Shown here: positions 1-7,148 of the stretch, one piece after another
How positions within the stretch are numbered: position 1 is the first letter of the stretch
How the letters are laid out: every line of letters begins with the position of its first letter
NCBI GenBank assembly: GCA_029856295.1
Contig: JAHQWS010000329.1
Span: 1 to 12,699, forward strand
Reading direction: 5' to 3'
Length of the DNA stretch: 12,699 bases
From: Promethearchaeia archaeon
GTDB lineage: Archaea; Asgardarchaeota; Lokiarchaeia; Sigyniarchaeales; SOKP01
Made by a program: the position numbers and the translations under genes
Notes under the pieces: model-generated
What the model was told of the DNA's origin: nothing
Database searches by the model: none
The model's input: the letters and a program-made list of their open reading frames with translations, nothing else

Positions 1-209
1 ATTCCTAGGATTTGTTCTTCACTTATATTGTTCTCTTTTAACAGCTCAGAAATCAATACGCAAACTGATTTGCTGATTGAGTATTTGTTTTCTTTCAGTG
101 TATTAACTATTTTTGTTTTGATATTTTCTTCTTTTAAATCATGTGTGCAATGAGCAACACGAACCCAAGTTCCTCCAATATCTACACCTATGATATATTT
201 TTGATCCAT
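1..209 (-). CDS. ROK-family sugar kinase, N-terminal part (cut by window edge)
   Basis: The frame starts at an ATG at 207-209 and runs leftward off the window, giving about 69 residues. Residues 6-18 read IGVDIGGTWVRVA, the phosphate-1 loop (DIGGTxxR) of the ASKHA/ROK fold that binds ATP, so a ROK sugar kinase is the best call. ROK proteins are glucokinases, fructokinases, N-acetylhexosamine kinases or DNA-binding repressors. Here the glycine loop begins within ten residues of the start and no helix-turn-helix precedes it, so a kinase fits better than a repressor. It is the last visible gene of the leftward array, 50 bp after the PIG-L gene. The sugar-specificity motif (ExGH) and the zinc-binding Cys cluster lie outside the window, so the substrate cannot be read. 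Confidence 0.85.
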   Translation of the reverse strand, partial: MDQKYIIGVDIGGTWVRVAHCTHDLKEENIKTKIVNTLKENKYSISKSVCVLISELLKENNISEEQILG

Positions 210-259
210 ACTTGTCACTACTACTAAACTAATTCAAAAACTTTGTATAATTACATTTT

Positions 260-1006
260 TTATACCAATAAAATACGTAAGGGGGTGTAAGTGGTCTCAG
301 GCATATATGCTTCTCCGTATTTTGAATTTATCTCATTTCCCCTTAAAATGGCGGTATCTTCTGCCCAATCAATAACGCGTTCCAATACTTCTTTTTGGGA
401 TATATACACATGTTCAAATATTTCTTTTTTTGTCTCCCAATAATTCTCAATATCTACTACCACAAAAACAGAACCTTCGATATATTGAAATTTGCATGAG
501 GGTGATTCATAATAATAGACTCCTAAAGGGGTCCAGCTCCTCTCATGACCCCCGTATGCTTTACCTGTCGCACAATGATAAATAGCCTCCTTTGTGATCA
601 ATGATAAATTGCGGTGAACACGATGAAAGTCGGTATTATGGGGTAATAGAATAACCTGTGGCTTATAATCCCGTATTAAATTAGTTATTTTAGAGATTTT
701 CTTTCTTGTTATCTCAATATCTGAATATCCGAGTTCAATAAATTCACATTTTAAAACCTCAGATACCCGCTTTAATTCATTTTCCCTTTGATCTACTATT
801 GATTCTTTATGTTCCTTTTTAGCATACCCGCCGAGACCAGTAGTAGCTACAACTACAAAAATCTCTGAGCCCAAAGATTGATATTTGAGTATTGTCCCGC
901 CACAAGAGATTAGTTCATCATCGGGATGTCCTGCAAAGACCATCATTCTTTTAGGAACAACAATGGGCAGTTCATCTTCACATATAAGGTATTGTTTTTC
1001 TGTCAT
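260..1006 (-). CDS. PIG-L / LmbE-type zinc deacetylase
   Basis: A 248-residue protein with the PIG-L signature. GHPDDE at residues 26-31 supplies His27 and Asp30 as probable zinc ligands and Asp29 as probable base, and PHNTDFHRVH at 122-131 supplies the second conserved Asp/His cluster, with His131 the likely third ligand. Known members remove N-acetyl groups from GlcNAc conjugates (GlcNAc-PI, mycothiol and bacillithiol precursors, antibiotic sugars). No signal peptide or membrane segment is visible, so it should be cytoplasmic. It lies between the methyltransferase (93 bp upstream) and a ROK kinase (50 bp downstream). Deacetylase next to sugar kinase suggests processing of an acetylated amino sugar or glycoside, but the substrate is not readable. 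The upstream gap holds a TATA-like CTATAAAATT on the minus strand, so it may have its own promoter. Confidence 0.85.
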   Translation of the reverse strand: MTEKQYLICEDELPIVVPKRMMVFAGHPDDELISCGGTILKYQSLGSEIFVVVATTGLGGYAKKEHKESIVDQRENELKRVSEVLKCEFIELGYSDIEITRKKISKITNLIRDYKPQVILLPHNTDFHRVHRNLSLITKEAIYHCATGKAYGGHERSWTPLGVYYYESPSCKFQYIEGSVFVVVDIENYWETKKEIFEHVYISQKEVLERVIDWAEDTAILRGNEINSKYGEAYMPETTYTPLRILLV

Positions 1007-1099
1007 CTAATATAGAATCCACATAAAAATATTTAAAATTTTATAGAGATCTTAAAATATTTATTTTTTATTAAAATAAGCGTAAATTAGGTTTTATTA

Positions 1100-1669
1100 T
1101 CATCTTTTAGTAAAAAGATAGAGTTTCTCTTTCTTGTCTGCTAATTCAAAAATTCCTTGCTCTGTGATTTTCGATATTATTTCATCTTCTTCCATATGAT
1201 AGTCATCTAATGAAAGATTTGAATTTGGTTTCAACACCCGGTGAAATTCTCTTAAAAGACTTTCTTGGTCATTTACATGGTGGATTGTATCAAAACAAAT
1301 CACCACATCTATACTGTTATCCCCTAATCCTATATTACAATCAGTTAGAATTGTTTCTATGTTGTTTAATCCTTTTTTAAGTGCAGATTTTTTAACTCTT
1401 TTAATGGCAAGAAGATTAATATCGACAGCATAAACTTTTCCTGAAGAACCTACTACTTCCGCAGCAGCTACTGTAAAATCTCCGGGTCCACAGCCGTAAT
1501 CAAGAACAGTATCACCAGGTTTAATATTAGTTTTTTCAATTTTTATCATAGGTGCTTTTAATTTGTCGCGAATTTTAAAGAAAAACAACATGAATTTAAA
1601 ATTAATATTCGATTGATGCTTTTTTTTCTCAGAATTTATCATTTTCATTTCTTCTATTTTATTGTTCAT
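1100..1669 (-). CDS. Class I SAM-dependent methyltransferase (UbiE/ArsM-like)
   Basis: A 189-residue protein. Motif I is VLDYGCGPG at residues 55-63. The acidic residue after strand 2 is in VYAVDIN (Asp83), the post-motif region is DVVICFDTIHHV at 121-132, and the helix plus strand 5 region is EFHRVLKPN at 141-149. All are typical of a Rossmann-fold methyltransferase binding S-adenosylmethionine. The basic N-terminal stretch, including FKIRDKLKAP at 31-40, resembles a small archaeal/anaerobe subfamily annotated only as 'class I methyltransferase'. The acceptor is unknown. The C-terminus is short, without an extra substrate domain. It lies between the GH172 gene and the PIG-L gene on the same strand, with 104 and 93 bp gaps. 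A link to sugar metabolism is inferred only from position. Confidence 0.85.
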   Translation of the reverse strand: MNNKIEEMKMINSEKKKHQSNINFKFMLFFFKIRDKLKAPMIKIEKTNIKPGDTVLDYGCGPGDFTVAAAEVVGSSGKVYAVDINLLAIKRVKKSALKKGLNNIETILTDCNIGLGDNSIDVVICFDTIHHVNDQESLLREFHRVLKPNSNLSLDDYHMEEDEIISKITEQGIFELADKKEKLYLFTKR

Positions 1670-1773
1670 TATTATTTTAATCTATATCTAAGATTATTCT
1701 TTTGAATTGTTCGGGGGGTGTTCCGTCAATTTTCATAACTTCAAGGAAATTAAAAAGAATGAAAAAAATGTTT

Positions 1774-2811
1774 TTATTCTATTTCTTTAGGTTCGTCGCG
1801 TGGTAATCTTTCTTCCATAGGTAAGAGAGGTTTAAATTTCTTGTGAGGCTCAGTTTGATACCAGTAAGCGGTTGTAGACCAATCATCTGAACGCTGGTTG
1901 GCGTGTCCATGCTCAATCTTTACTTTTATATTTTTGTGAAAATATATTGGGTCTTCTATATGGTATCTGTAATAAGTTATTTTACCACTCCAATTTTTGC
2001 CTCCCGGTAAAGGAATTCCAAAATACGGTGAGCAATAATACTGAGAAGGACACCAAGAAGTGCAAAAATAGTCTTCGGTCCCAGTTCCATATAATATTAT
2101 TTCTCCATCATCAATCTCGATATAGTCATCACCTTCTCCCGGCCAATTATGTTTAGGAGTAACATTTAGATTGTGGATATCTACATGACATCCTACATAA
2201 TGTCCTTCACCTTCTGCTTCGAATAATAGAAAATCATTTGCATGTGTGGGATTTTTTCTGTAAAAAGGTTCTCGATTGCTGCCTTTACAAGGATTTTCTC
2301 TGTGCCATGTAACATGAAATCTGCCGTAATCCTCATCTAAATCTTTATATTCTTCATAATCAATATAATAATACCACACAATTTCAACATCAGTCTCGTT
2401 TTCTACTTCAATTTTGGCTCCTTGCGAAAATGGCATTGGAAAAAAGCAATTAAATCCTTTTCCATCTTGCGGACCCATAGAAAGCGGTAGACTCCAGTAA
2501 TTAACAGCCTTTGCATGACCTACCCCAAAGAAATCACCAATCGGGCATTCAATTGAAGGTTCTGGCTCATTGTCCCACCACATGCGGATCAATGCTTTCC
2601 GTAAATAGAGAGGATCAGAGCATGCCAATGTCATCCAAATGTGTCTGATTATTCCTGCCCCATTTATATCGAAAATGACATGCTTTTGTTTAGATTTTAT
2701 AAAAGTAAAATCCGCATTCGCTCCTGTTGGATCATAACTAGAAATCCGTTTTCTCTTAACTTTTTTTCTAATTTTCGCAAGATCATTTAGTGAATTAAAA
2801 CCTATGCTCAT
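1774..2811 (-). CDS. GH172 (DUF2961) family glycoside hydrolase, cytoplasmic
   Basis: The protein has 345 residues from the ATG at 2809-2811. An in-frame TTG five codons upstream is possible, but the ATG has GGGG nine nt before it. Typical DUF2961 features, numbered from the ATG, are the N-terminal SYDPTGANADF (25-35), GIIRHIWMT (53-61), GDFFGVGHA (92-100), WPGEGDD (223-229), GTGTEDYF (242-249) and the C-terminal YWYQTEPH with RLP. Characterised GH172 enzymes act on fructofuranosides (difructose dianhydride) and D-arabinofuranosides through two glutamates about 20 residues apart. Glu226 (GEGD) and Glu246 (GTED) have that spacing and are the likely pair, by inference. There is no signal peptide, so it should act inside the cell, fitting the GPH symporter encoded upstream. 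The exact glycoside is unknown. Confidence 0.85.
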   Translation of the reverse strand: MSIGFNSLNDLAKIRKKVKRKRISSYDPTGANADFTFIKSKQKHVIFDINGAGIIRHIWMTLACSDPLYLRKALIRMWWDNEPEPSIECPIGDFFGVGHAKAVNYWSLPLSMGPQDGKGFNCFFPMPFSQGAKIEVENETDVEIVWYYYIDYEEYKDLDEDYGRFHVTWHRENPCKGSNREPFYRKNPTHANDFLLFEAEGEGHYVGCHVDIHNLNVTPKHNWPGEGDDYIEIDDGEIILYGTGTEDYFCTSWCPSQYYCSPYFGIPLPGGKNWSGKITYYRYHIEDPIYFHKNIKVKIEHGHANQRSDDWSTTAYWYQTEPHKKFKPLLPMEERLPRDEPKEIE

Positions 2812-2983
2812 ATTAATATTCCCCAAATTATTTTATTAGGTAAATTTTTAGAAATAAATTAATTTTTCCATTATAAGGTTTAAAAGAGGGTGAAGGTTTT
2901 ACGTTTCTTTATTAAATTAAGTGATACTTTAGGGGTCTAAAATTCTTAAAAAAAAAAAAAATTTTATAAAGGAATGTAAGGAA
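2812..2983 (-). promoter_or_regulatory. 172-bp intergenic region, probable promoter of the GH172 unit
   Basis: This is the longest gene-free stretch in the window. After the T14 tract it holds AT-rich sequence with TATA-like patches (for example TTATAATGG and TTTATTTCTAAAA on the minus strand) between the terminator and the GH172 start. A start of transcription here is likely, but the exact box cannot be chosen by eye. Confidence 0.4.
2948..2961 (-). terminator. Oligo-T archaeal terminator after the GPH symporter gene
   Basis: Fourteen consecutive A on the plus strand read as T14 on the minus strand, starting 22 nt after the symporter stop codon. No stable hairpin precedes it, as is usual for archaeal intrinsic termination on U-tracts. 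It probably splits the leftward array into AOR-aldolase-IlvD-GPH and GH172-onward units. Confidence 0.6.
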
Positions 2984-4393
2984 CTACAAACCAAGTTCTT
3001 TTAGTTTTTGTTTATTAATGGCTGTTTTTTCGGGTGTTAAATCATAAAACTTCAGAAATACAAACAGTCCAAACAAGACAATGATCGCCGGAATAATAGC
3101 CGATTGAAGCCGGATTCCAAAAAGTGCTGCATCAGATTGAGTTTCTCTTAGTGGATCAAATCCCGTTAAAACATGGACTATCGCAAATATTAACGCTTGG
3201 GCAATGAGAGAAAAACGCATGAAAAAAGTCTGAACTCCCATGTAAACCGATTCCTGATGTTCTCCAGTTTTCCCTGTTGCCTCATCCAAAGTATCCGCTA
3301 AACAAGGAAAACGTGCAACCTTAAACGCAGCCTGACCCACCCCTAATAGAACGACACCTATCATCAATGAATAAAAATCCCAATAAAATCCCAAAATCAA
3401 GAGAAATCCTATCAATAAGATAATTCCTATAATATGCATTTTTCTATTATCATCCAATTTTTGGATAAGTTTTAAAAATATTGGGATTGAAAAAACAGCT
3501 CCAAGCAAAAATGCGGCAAAGAGATAGATAGAAAATGAAGCTTCTTCTTGTAAACTATATTTAACTATATAATGTATTGAAGCTGTAATGCAAGCAAATG
3601 CCACGTCTCCAATAAAAGTAATAAATACTATTGTCATGAAATTTTTCTGTTTTACTGCTTTTTTCATGGTTTTAAAAAAACCTTCTTTTTCTTTATGCAT
3701 ATCAGTGGTAATATACCGTTTTTTCATATCTTCTGTTTCCCGAATGCCTGGAATCATCAATATAAGAAAAAACGCAGCAATTACGATCATAAATACTGCC
3801 ATTATCGAATATGAAGATTTATCTCCATAGGTTATCAACATAGGTGGAATTAATCCACCAAGCGTGGTTCCAACTACTCCAAGTATCAGCCCAATCCCCC
3901 CTGCTTTCCTTCTATCACTATCTAAGCGAAATTTATCCGGAAAAAGGGAATAATGGTTGTTCTGGAACATACTATAAAAGGAATCGAATAAACAAGTGGC
4001 AAAGATCATCCATGCAAAAATAAACATTGCCCCTTCAACCGGATCTACATCTGGGGGTGTTAATATCATAAACATGGATATAAACCAAGGAATCGCCGCG
4101 CCTAAGATTATTGGAAAACGTTTGCCCCATTTTTTCCAGAGAAAATTCGGTCTATCAAAAATATAACCTATAAGGGGATCATTAAACGAGTTCCATAATG
4201 CATAAATAACATATCCTAGTACTAATAACCAGATATATAATCCTACTTCTGTCTCATAGAAAAAGAACACGTACGCTCCAAAGATTACATTCCAAATTTC
4301 CATTAATAAATATCCTATTCCGTACGAGGTAATGGTTGCGCTAGACTGCTTCCCTTCTAGAGAATTTTTGCTTTCTATTTTTACTTTACTCAT
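2984..4393 (-). CDS. GPH-family (MelB-type) sugar:cation symporter
   Basis: A 469-residue, very hydrophobic protein with about 12 membrane segments. The hallmark GPH signature lies at residues 71-94: NDPLIGYIFDR followed by KKWGKRFP. The second-half signature LADTLDEATGKTGEHQES (365-382) matches the conserved region before helix 11 in glycoside-pentoside-hexuronide symporters. Acidic residues in the first membrane segments (Glu32, Asp72, Asp80) are candidates for cation coupling. GPH proteins bring mono- or oligosaccharides or uronates in with Na+ or H+. A GGTGA Shine-Dalgarno lies 4 nt before the ATG. The gene is 55 bp behind the IlvD-type dehydratase and is followed by an oligo-T terminator, so it looks like the last gene of the catabolic unit and its dedicated importer. 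The substrate is not deducible. Confidence 0.9.
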   Translation of the reverse strand: MSKVKIESKNSLEGKQSSATITSYGIGYLLMEIWNVIFGAYVFFFYETEVGLYIWLLVLGYVIYALWNSFNDPLIGYIFDRPNFLWKKWGKRFPIILGAAIPWFISMFMILTPPDVDPVEGAMFIFAWMIFATCLFDSFYSMFQNNHYSLFPDKFRLDSDRRKAGGIGLILGVVGTTLGGLIPPMLITYGDKSSYSIMAVFMIVIAAFFLILMIPGIRETEDMKKRYITTDMHKEKEGFFKTMKKAVKQKNFMTIVFITFIGDVAFACITASIHYIVKYSLQEEASFSIYLFAAFLLGAVFSIPIFLKLIQKLDDNRKMHIIGIILLIGFLLILGFYWDFYSLMIGVVLLGVGQAAFKVARFPCLADTLDEATGKTGEHQESVYMGVQTFFMRFSLIAQALIFAIVHVLTGFDPLRETQSDAALFGIRLQSAIIPAIIVLFGLFVFLKFYDLTPEKTAINKQKLKELGL

Positions 4394-4397
4394 ATAT

Positions 4398-4402
4398 TCA
4401 CC
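4398..4402 (-). promoter_or_regulatory. Shine-Dalgarno of the GPH gene
   Basis: Minus-strand GGTGA, 4 nt before the ATG at 4391-4393. A TATA-like TTTATAAAAAAA lies a little further upstream (about 4424-4435), so an internal promoter is possible. Confidence 0.55.
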
Positions 4403-4448
4403 ATCTATTTTTTTTTTAGTTTTTTTATAAATTAAGTGGTTATCATAT

Positions 4449-6119
4449 TTAATATTTCAAGACAGCCCCTTTGGCTGCAGATGTTACTAATTTTTTGTAT
4501 CTTGATAAAACCCTACTTTTAACTTCATGTTCTATAGGACTCCAGTTTGTGAATCTTTGCTTTATTTCATCGGCTGTAAGATCAATATCAAGTCTTCGGT
4601 TTGGAATATCAATAGTTATTTGATCACCATCCTCGACAATGGCAATAGGACCCCCAACATATGCTTCAGGGCATACATGACCGATGCAAGGTCCCATTGA
4701 TGCTCCTGAAAATCTTCCGTCGGTCAACATCGCAACCTTTGTAATATCTCTACGAGCATAAAGTAACTCAGTAAAACTGTGATTCTCTGGCATTCCGGGT
4801 GCTCCTTTAGGACCCTCATATCTTATTACTACAATTTCTCCACTTAATATTTTATTTGCTGCTAGTGCCATTATTGCTTCTTGTTGCGAATTAAAAGCCC
4901 GTGCTTTACCTATAAACTGTAACATATCTGGATCTTTCAAAGCTGATTCTTTAATTACAGCACCTTCAGGAGCCAAGTTACCTTTTAAAATTACGGTCCC
5001 TCCTTCTGGGAAAATTGGATTTGAGAGAGGTCGTATAATTTCTTCCTCTCTAAACTTTATTCTTTTGAGTAAACGCTTCCACGTTTTTCCTGACGCAGTT
5101 AAACAATCAAGATGTAAAAAATCTTCGATTCTTTTCATAACTGCAGGTATTCCACCAGCTCCATATAATTCTGATACTGAATGAACTCCATTTGGCTGAA
5201 CCCCTACAATGGTTGGGATCATTTTACTAAATTTATTAAATAATTCTAAGTCCAATTCAATGCCCATTTCATGGGCTATAGCTGGCAAATGCAACACAAC
5301 ATTAGTAGACCCTCCAATTGCCATATCTACCATAATTGCGTTCTCAAATGCTTCTGGAGTCATTATTTGAGATGGTGTAATTCCAGCCTTCAGAAGTTGT
5401 ATGATTTGACGACCTGATTGTTTCGCAATAATATATTTCATCTGGCTAACTCCTGGTGCAGTAGACGCATTTGGAAGTGTCATTCCCAATGCTTCAGTAA
5501 GACATTGAACAGAATTAGCCGTCCCCATAAATGCACATGCACCATGGGTGACACACGTATGACAACTAAATACGTCCTCCCTAAGATCATATAAATGGTG
5601 GTCTAACCCCTGATATCCTGCTTTAAATTCTATTTCCATATGTCCTGGTCCTCCTGGAACGCAAATAGTTGGAATATCTAATCTTGCAGCGGCCATTAAT
5701 ACGGCAGGATTAATTTTATCGCAAGAGGAAAGCGTTACTAACGCATCTAATCTCTGTGCTTGCATCATTGCCTCAATAGAATCTGCGATAATTTCTCTTT
5801 GTAGTAAAATATATCTCATACCCTCATTTCCCTGGGCAATACCGTCGCATGGAGCAATAGTGTTAAATTCAAAAGGAACTCCACCTGATTCTAAAATGCC
5901 CCATTTCACTCCTTCTGCTAATGTCCGTAGATGTTTATGACCTGGATGAAACTCATTCCAGGTGTTAGCAATCCCTATAAGAGGTTTTCTATCAATTTCT
6001 TTGGCTTCTAACCCAACGCCTCTCCATACACCATAAGGACCATAGTAATTTGGAGTGCTTTTAATAGGCTCAAAAATACTTTTACTTCTTTCTTTTATAT
6101 CTCTTTCTTGTTCATTCAT
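4449..6119 (-). CDS. IlvD/Edd-family Fe-S dehydratase, probably acting on a sugar acid
   Basis: A 556-residue protein, the usual length for dihydroxy-acid dehydratases. Signatures are APCDGIAQGNEGM (89-101), REIIADSIE (108-116), SSCDKINPAVLMA (131-143), THGACAFMGTANS (191-203), GGSTN (269-273), and TDGRFSGASMGPCIGH (466-481), in which Ser471 is the likely base. Cys133 and Cys195 are the conserved cluster cysteines. The first cluster Cys of [2Fe-2S] members (PC[NH]) is replaced by Gly in HPGH (58-61), as in E. coli IlvD. The family dehydrates 2,3-dihydroxy acids or aldonates to 2-keto(-3-deoxy) acids, and some archaeal members take both. It sits between a DapA-type aldolase (49 bp) and a sugar symporter, with no ilvB/ilvC nearby, so an aldonate substrate is inferred. 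A GAGGTGA site lies 6 nt before the ATG. Confidence 0.88.
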   Translation of the reverse strand: MNEQERDIKERSKSIFEPIKSTPNYYGPYGVWRGVGLEAKEIDRKPLIGIANTWNEFHPGHKHLRTLAEGVKWGILESGGVPFEFNTIAPCDGIAQGNEGMRYILLQREIIADSIEAMMQAQRLDALVTLSSCDKINPAVLMAAARLDIPTICVPGGPGHMEIEFKAGYQGLDHHLYDLREDVFSCHTCVTHGACAFMGTANSVQCLTEALGMTLPNASTAPGVSQMKYIIAKQSGRQIIQLLKAGITPSQIMTPEAFENAIMVDMAIGGSTNVVLHLPAIAHEMGIELDLELFNKFSKMIPTIVGVQPNGVHSVSELYGAGGIPAVMKRIEDFLHLDCLTASGKTWKRLLKRIKFREEEIIRPLSNPIFPEGGTVILKGNLAPEGAVIKESALKDPDMLQFIGKARAFNSQQEAIMALAANKILSGEIVVIRYEGPKGAPGMPENHSFTELLYARRDITKVAMLTDGRFSGASMGPCIGHVCPEAYVGGPIAIVEDGDQITIDIPNRRLDIDLTADEIKQRFTNWSPIEHEVKSRVLSRYKKLVTSAAKGAVLKY

Positions 6120-6125
6120 AAATTT

Positions 6126-6132
6126 TCACCTC
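6126..6132 (-). promoter_or_regulatory. Strong Shine-Dalgarno of the IlvD-type gene
   Basis: Minus-strand GAGGTGA, 6 nt before the ATG at 6117-6119. This is the best ribosome-binding site of the leftward array, and it fixes the start. Confidence 0.7.
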
Positions 6133-6168
6133 ACATATAATAAAAATTAAATTATTACTGATGAAGGA

Positions 6169-7110
6169 TTATTCGTATTTATCTAAATATCCCTCCTTGG
6201 ATAATTTTTCAATTAGATTGTTGATTTTTTTATGGACGCGTTTTTTTAATGGCGGCAATGGGGATCTTACTTTAGCGGAGATAGGTAAGCCAATTGCTTT
6301 TAACGTTTCTTTCATTACGCTTTGAGTTCCCGCACTTCCCATAGCTCCAATAAGGCCTCCTGAGTTAAGAAATAGGGGTAAACATTTTGAGATTAGACTT
6401 TCATCCTTTAATGTAATAGCCTTGAAGGTATCAACATATAATCGGGGAAATAAATTCAAACCGGAATAAATACCGCCATCAAATTGAAAACCCGCTTCAT
6501 AAATTTTGCGGGTGATAATCTCAGAGCCAGCAAAGAATTTTATAGAATCCCTGTCGCTTACTCCCTCAAGTACAAGTTTAGCATAATCTTCCCAAAGGAC
6601 TCCTGAATATTTCATTCCATGAATAATTTTATTATCTAGGAGTTCAATAATCAGTTTAGGTGATAATTTTGCAGTTGTCGGAACTACTTCGCTAACATCA
6701 TATGCGAATAACGGTTTATCATTACAATGTTTTTTAATATCTGTAAAGTATGTCTTGATTTGTCTATTATCTAATAAAAAATATTGAGGTACCGTTGCTA
6801 CAAATCCATCAACACCAATTTCCAATCCTTCTTTTATTAACTTAAGTGAATTTTTTAATGAAGTATCTGAGACACCCATTAACAATGGAACTCTGGATTT
6901 TAATTGGTCTTGTATGATTTTGATAATTTGAATCCGTTCTAGCAAATCCATATAGGCAAATTCGCTGGCAGAACCAAGGGCAAATAAACCGTATACTCCA
7001 TGATCAACAAGAAAATCAACCACAATTCTTAAACCCTCCTCATCAATTGATTCATCTTCTTTTAAGGGGGTGATAACCGGTGGGATCATCCCCTCTATTT
7101 TTTCCAACAT
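6169..7110 (-). CDS. DapA/NAL-family class I aldolase (probable 2-keto-3-deoxy sugar-acid lyase)
   Basis: A 313-residue TIM-barrel protein of the dihydrodipicolinate synthase / N-acetylneuraminate lyase family. PPVITPLKEDESID (10-23) opens the barrel. LGSASEF (45-51) stands in for the usual GTTGE loop, the Tyr region is FAYDVSE (135-141, Tyr137), and Lys167 in HGMKYSG is the Schiff-base lysine. GGIYSGLN (212-219) follows. The family forms or cleaves bonds next to pyruvate. Members in sugar-acid clusters split 2-keto-3-deoxy acids to pyruvate and an aldehyde. The gene is between AOR (38 bp upstream) and IlvD (49 bp downstream), which supports dehydrate, cleave and oxidise as consecutive steps. 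DapA in lysine synthesis is less likely: no lysine genes are near and the usual YNxP motif reads YDVS. There is no clear Shine-Dalgarno. Confidence 0.85.
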   Translation of the reverse strand: MLEKIEGMIPPVITPLKEDESIDEEGLRIVVDFLVDHGVYGLFALGSASEFAYMDLLERIQIIKIIQDQLKSRVPLLMGVSDTSLKNSLKLIKEGLEIGVDGFVATVPQYFLLDNRQIKTYFTDIKKHCNDKPLFAYDVSEVVPTTAKLSPKLIIELLDNKIIHGMKYSGVLWEDYAKLVLEGVSDRDSIKFFAGSEIITRKIYEAGFQFDGGIYSGLNLFPRLYVDTFKAITLKDESLISKCLPLFLNSGGLIGAMGSAGTQSVMKETLKAIGLPISAKVRSPLPPLKKRVHKKINNLIEKLSKEGYLDKYE

Positions 7111-7148
7111 TTTTTTAATCTATTATTTTTAATTTGTAAACTATTAAA

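Noticed and set aside
2809..2826. TTG start at 2824-2826 for the GH172 gene
   Set aside because: The ATG five codons downstream has a GGGG at good spacing, and the family homology begins after it.
2919..2929. Short palindrome AAGT-GAT-ACTT in the GH172 promoter region
   Set aside because: Four-base arms are expected by chance in AT-rich DNA, and extension gives a mismatch.
4449..6119. Assignment as branched-chain amino acid ilvD
   Set aside because: No ilvB, ilvC, ilvE or leuA is near. The gene is embedded among aldolase, AOR and sugar symporter genes, so a sugar-acid role is favoured, though a dual role is not excluded.
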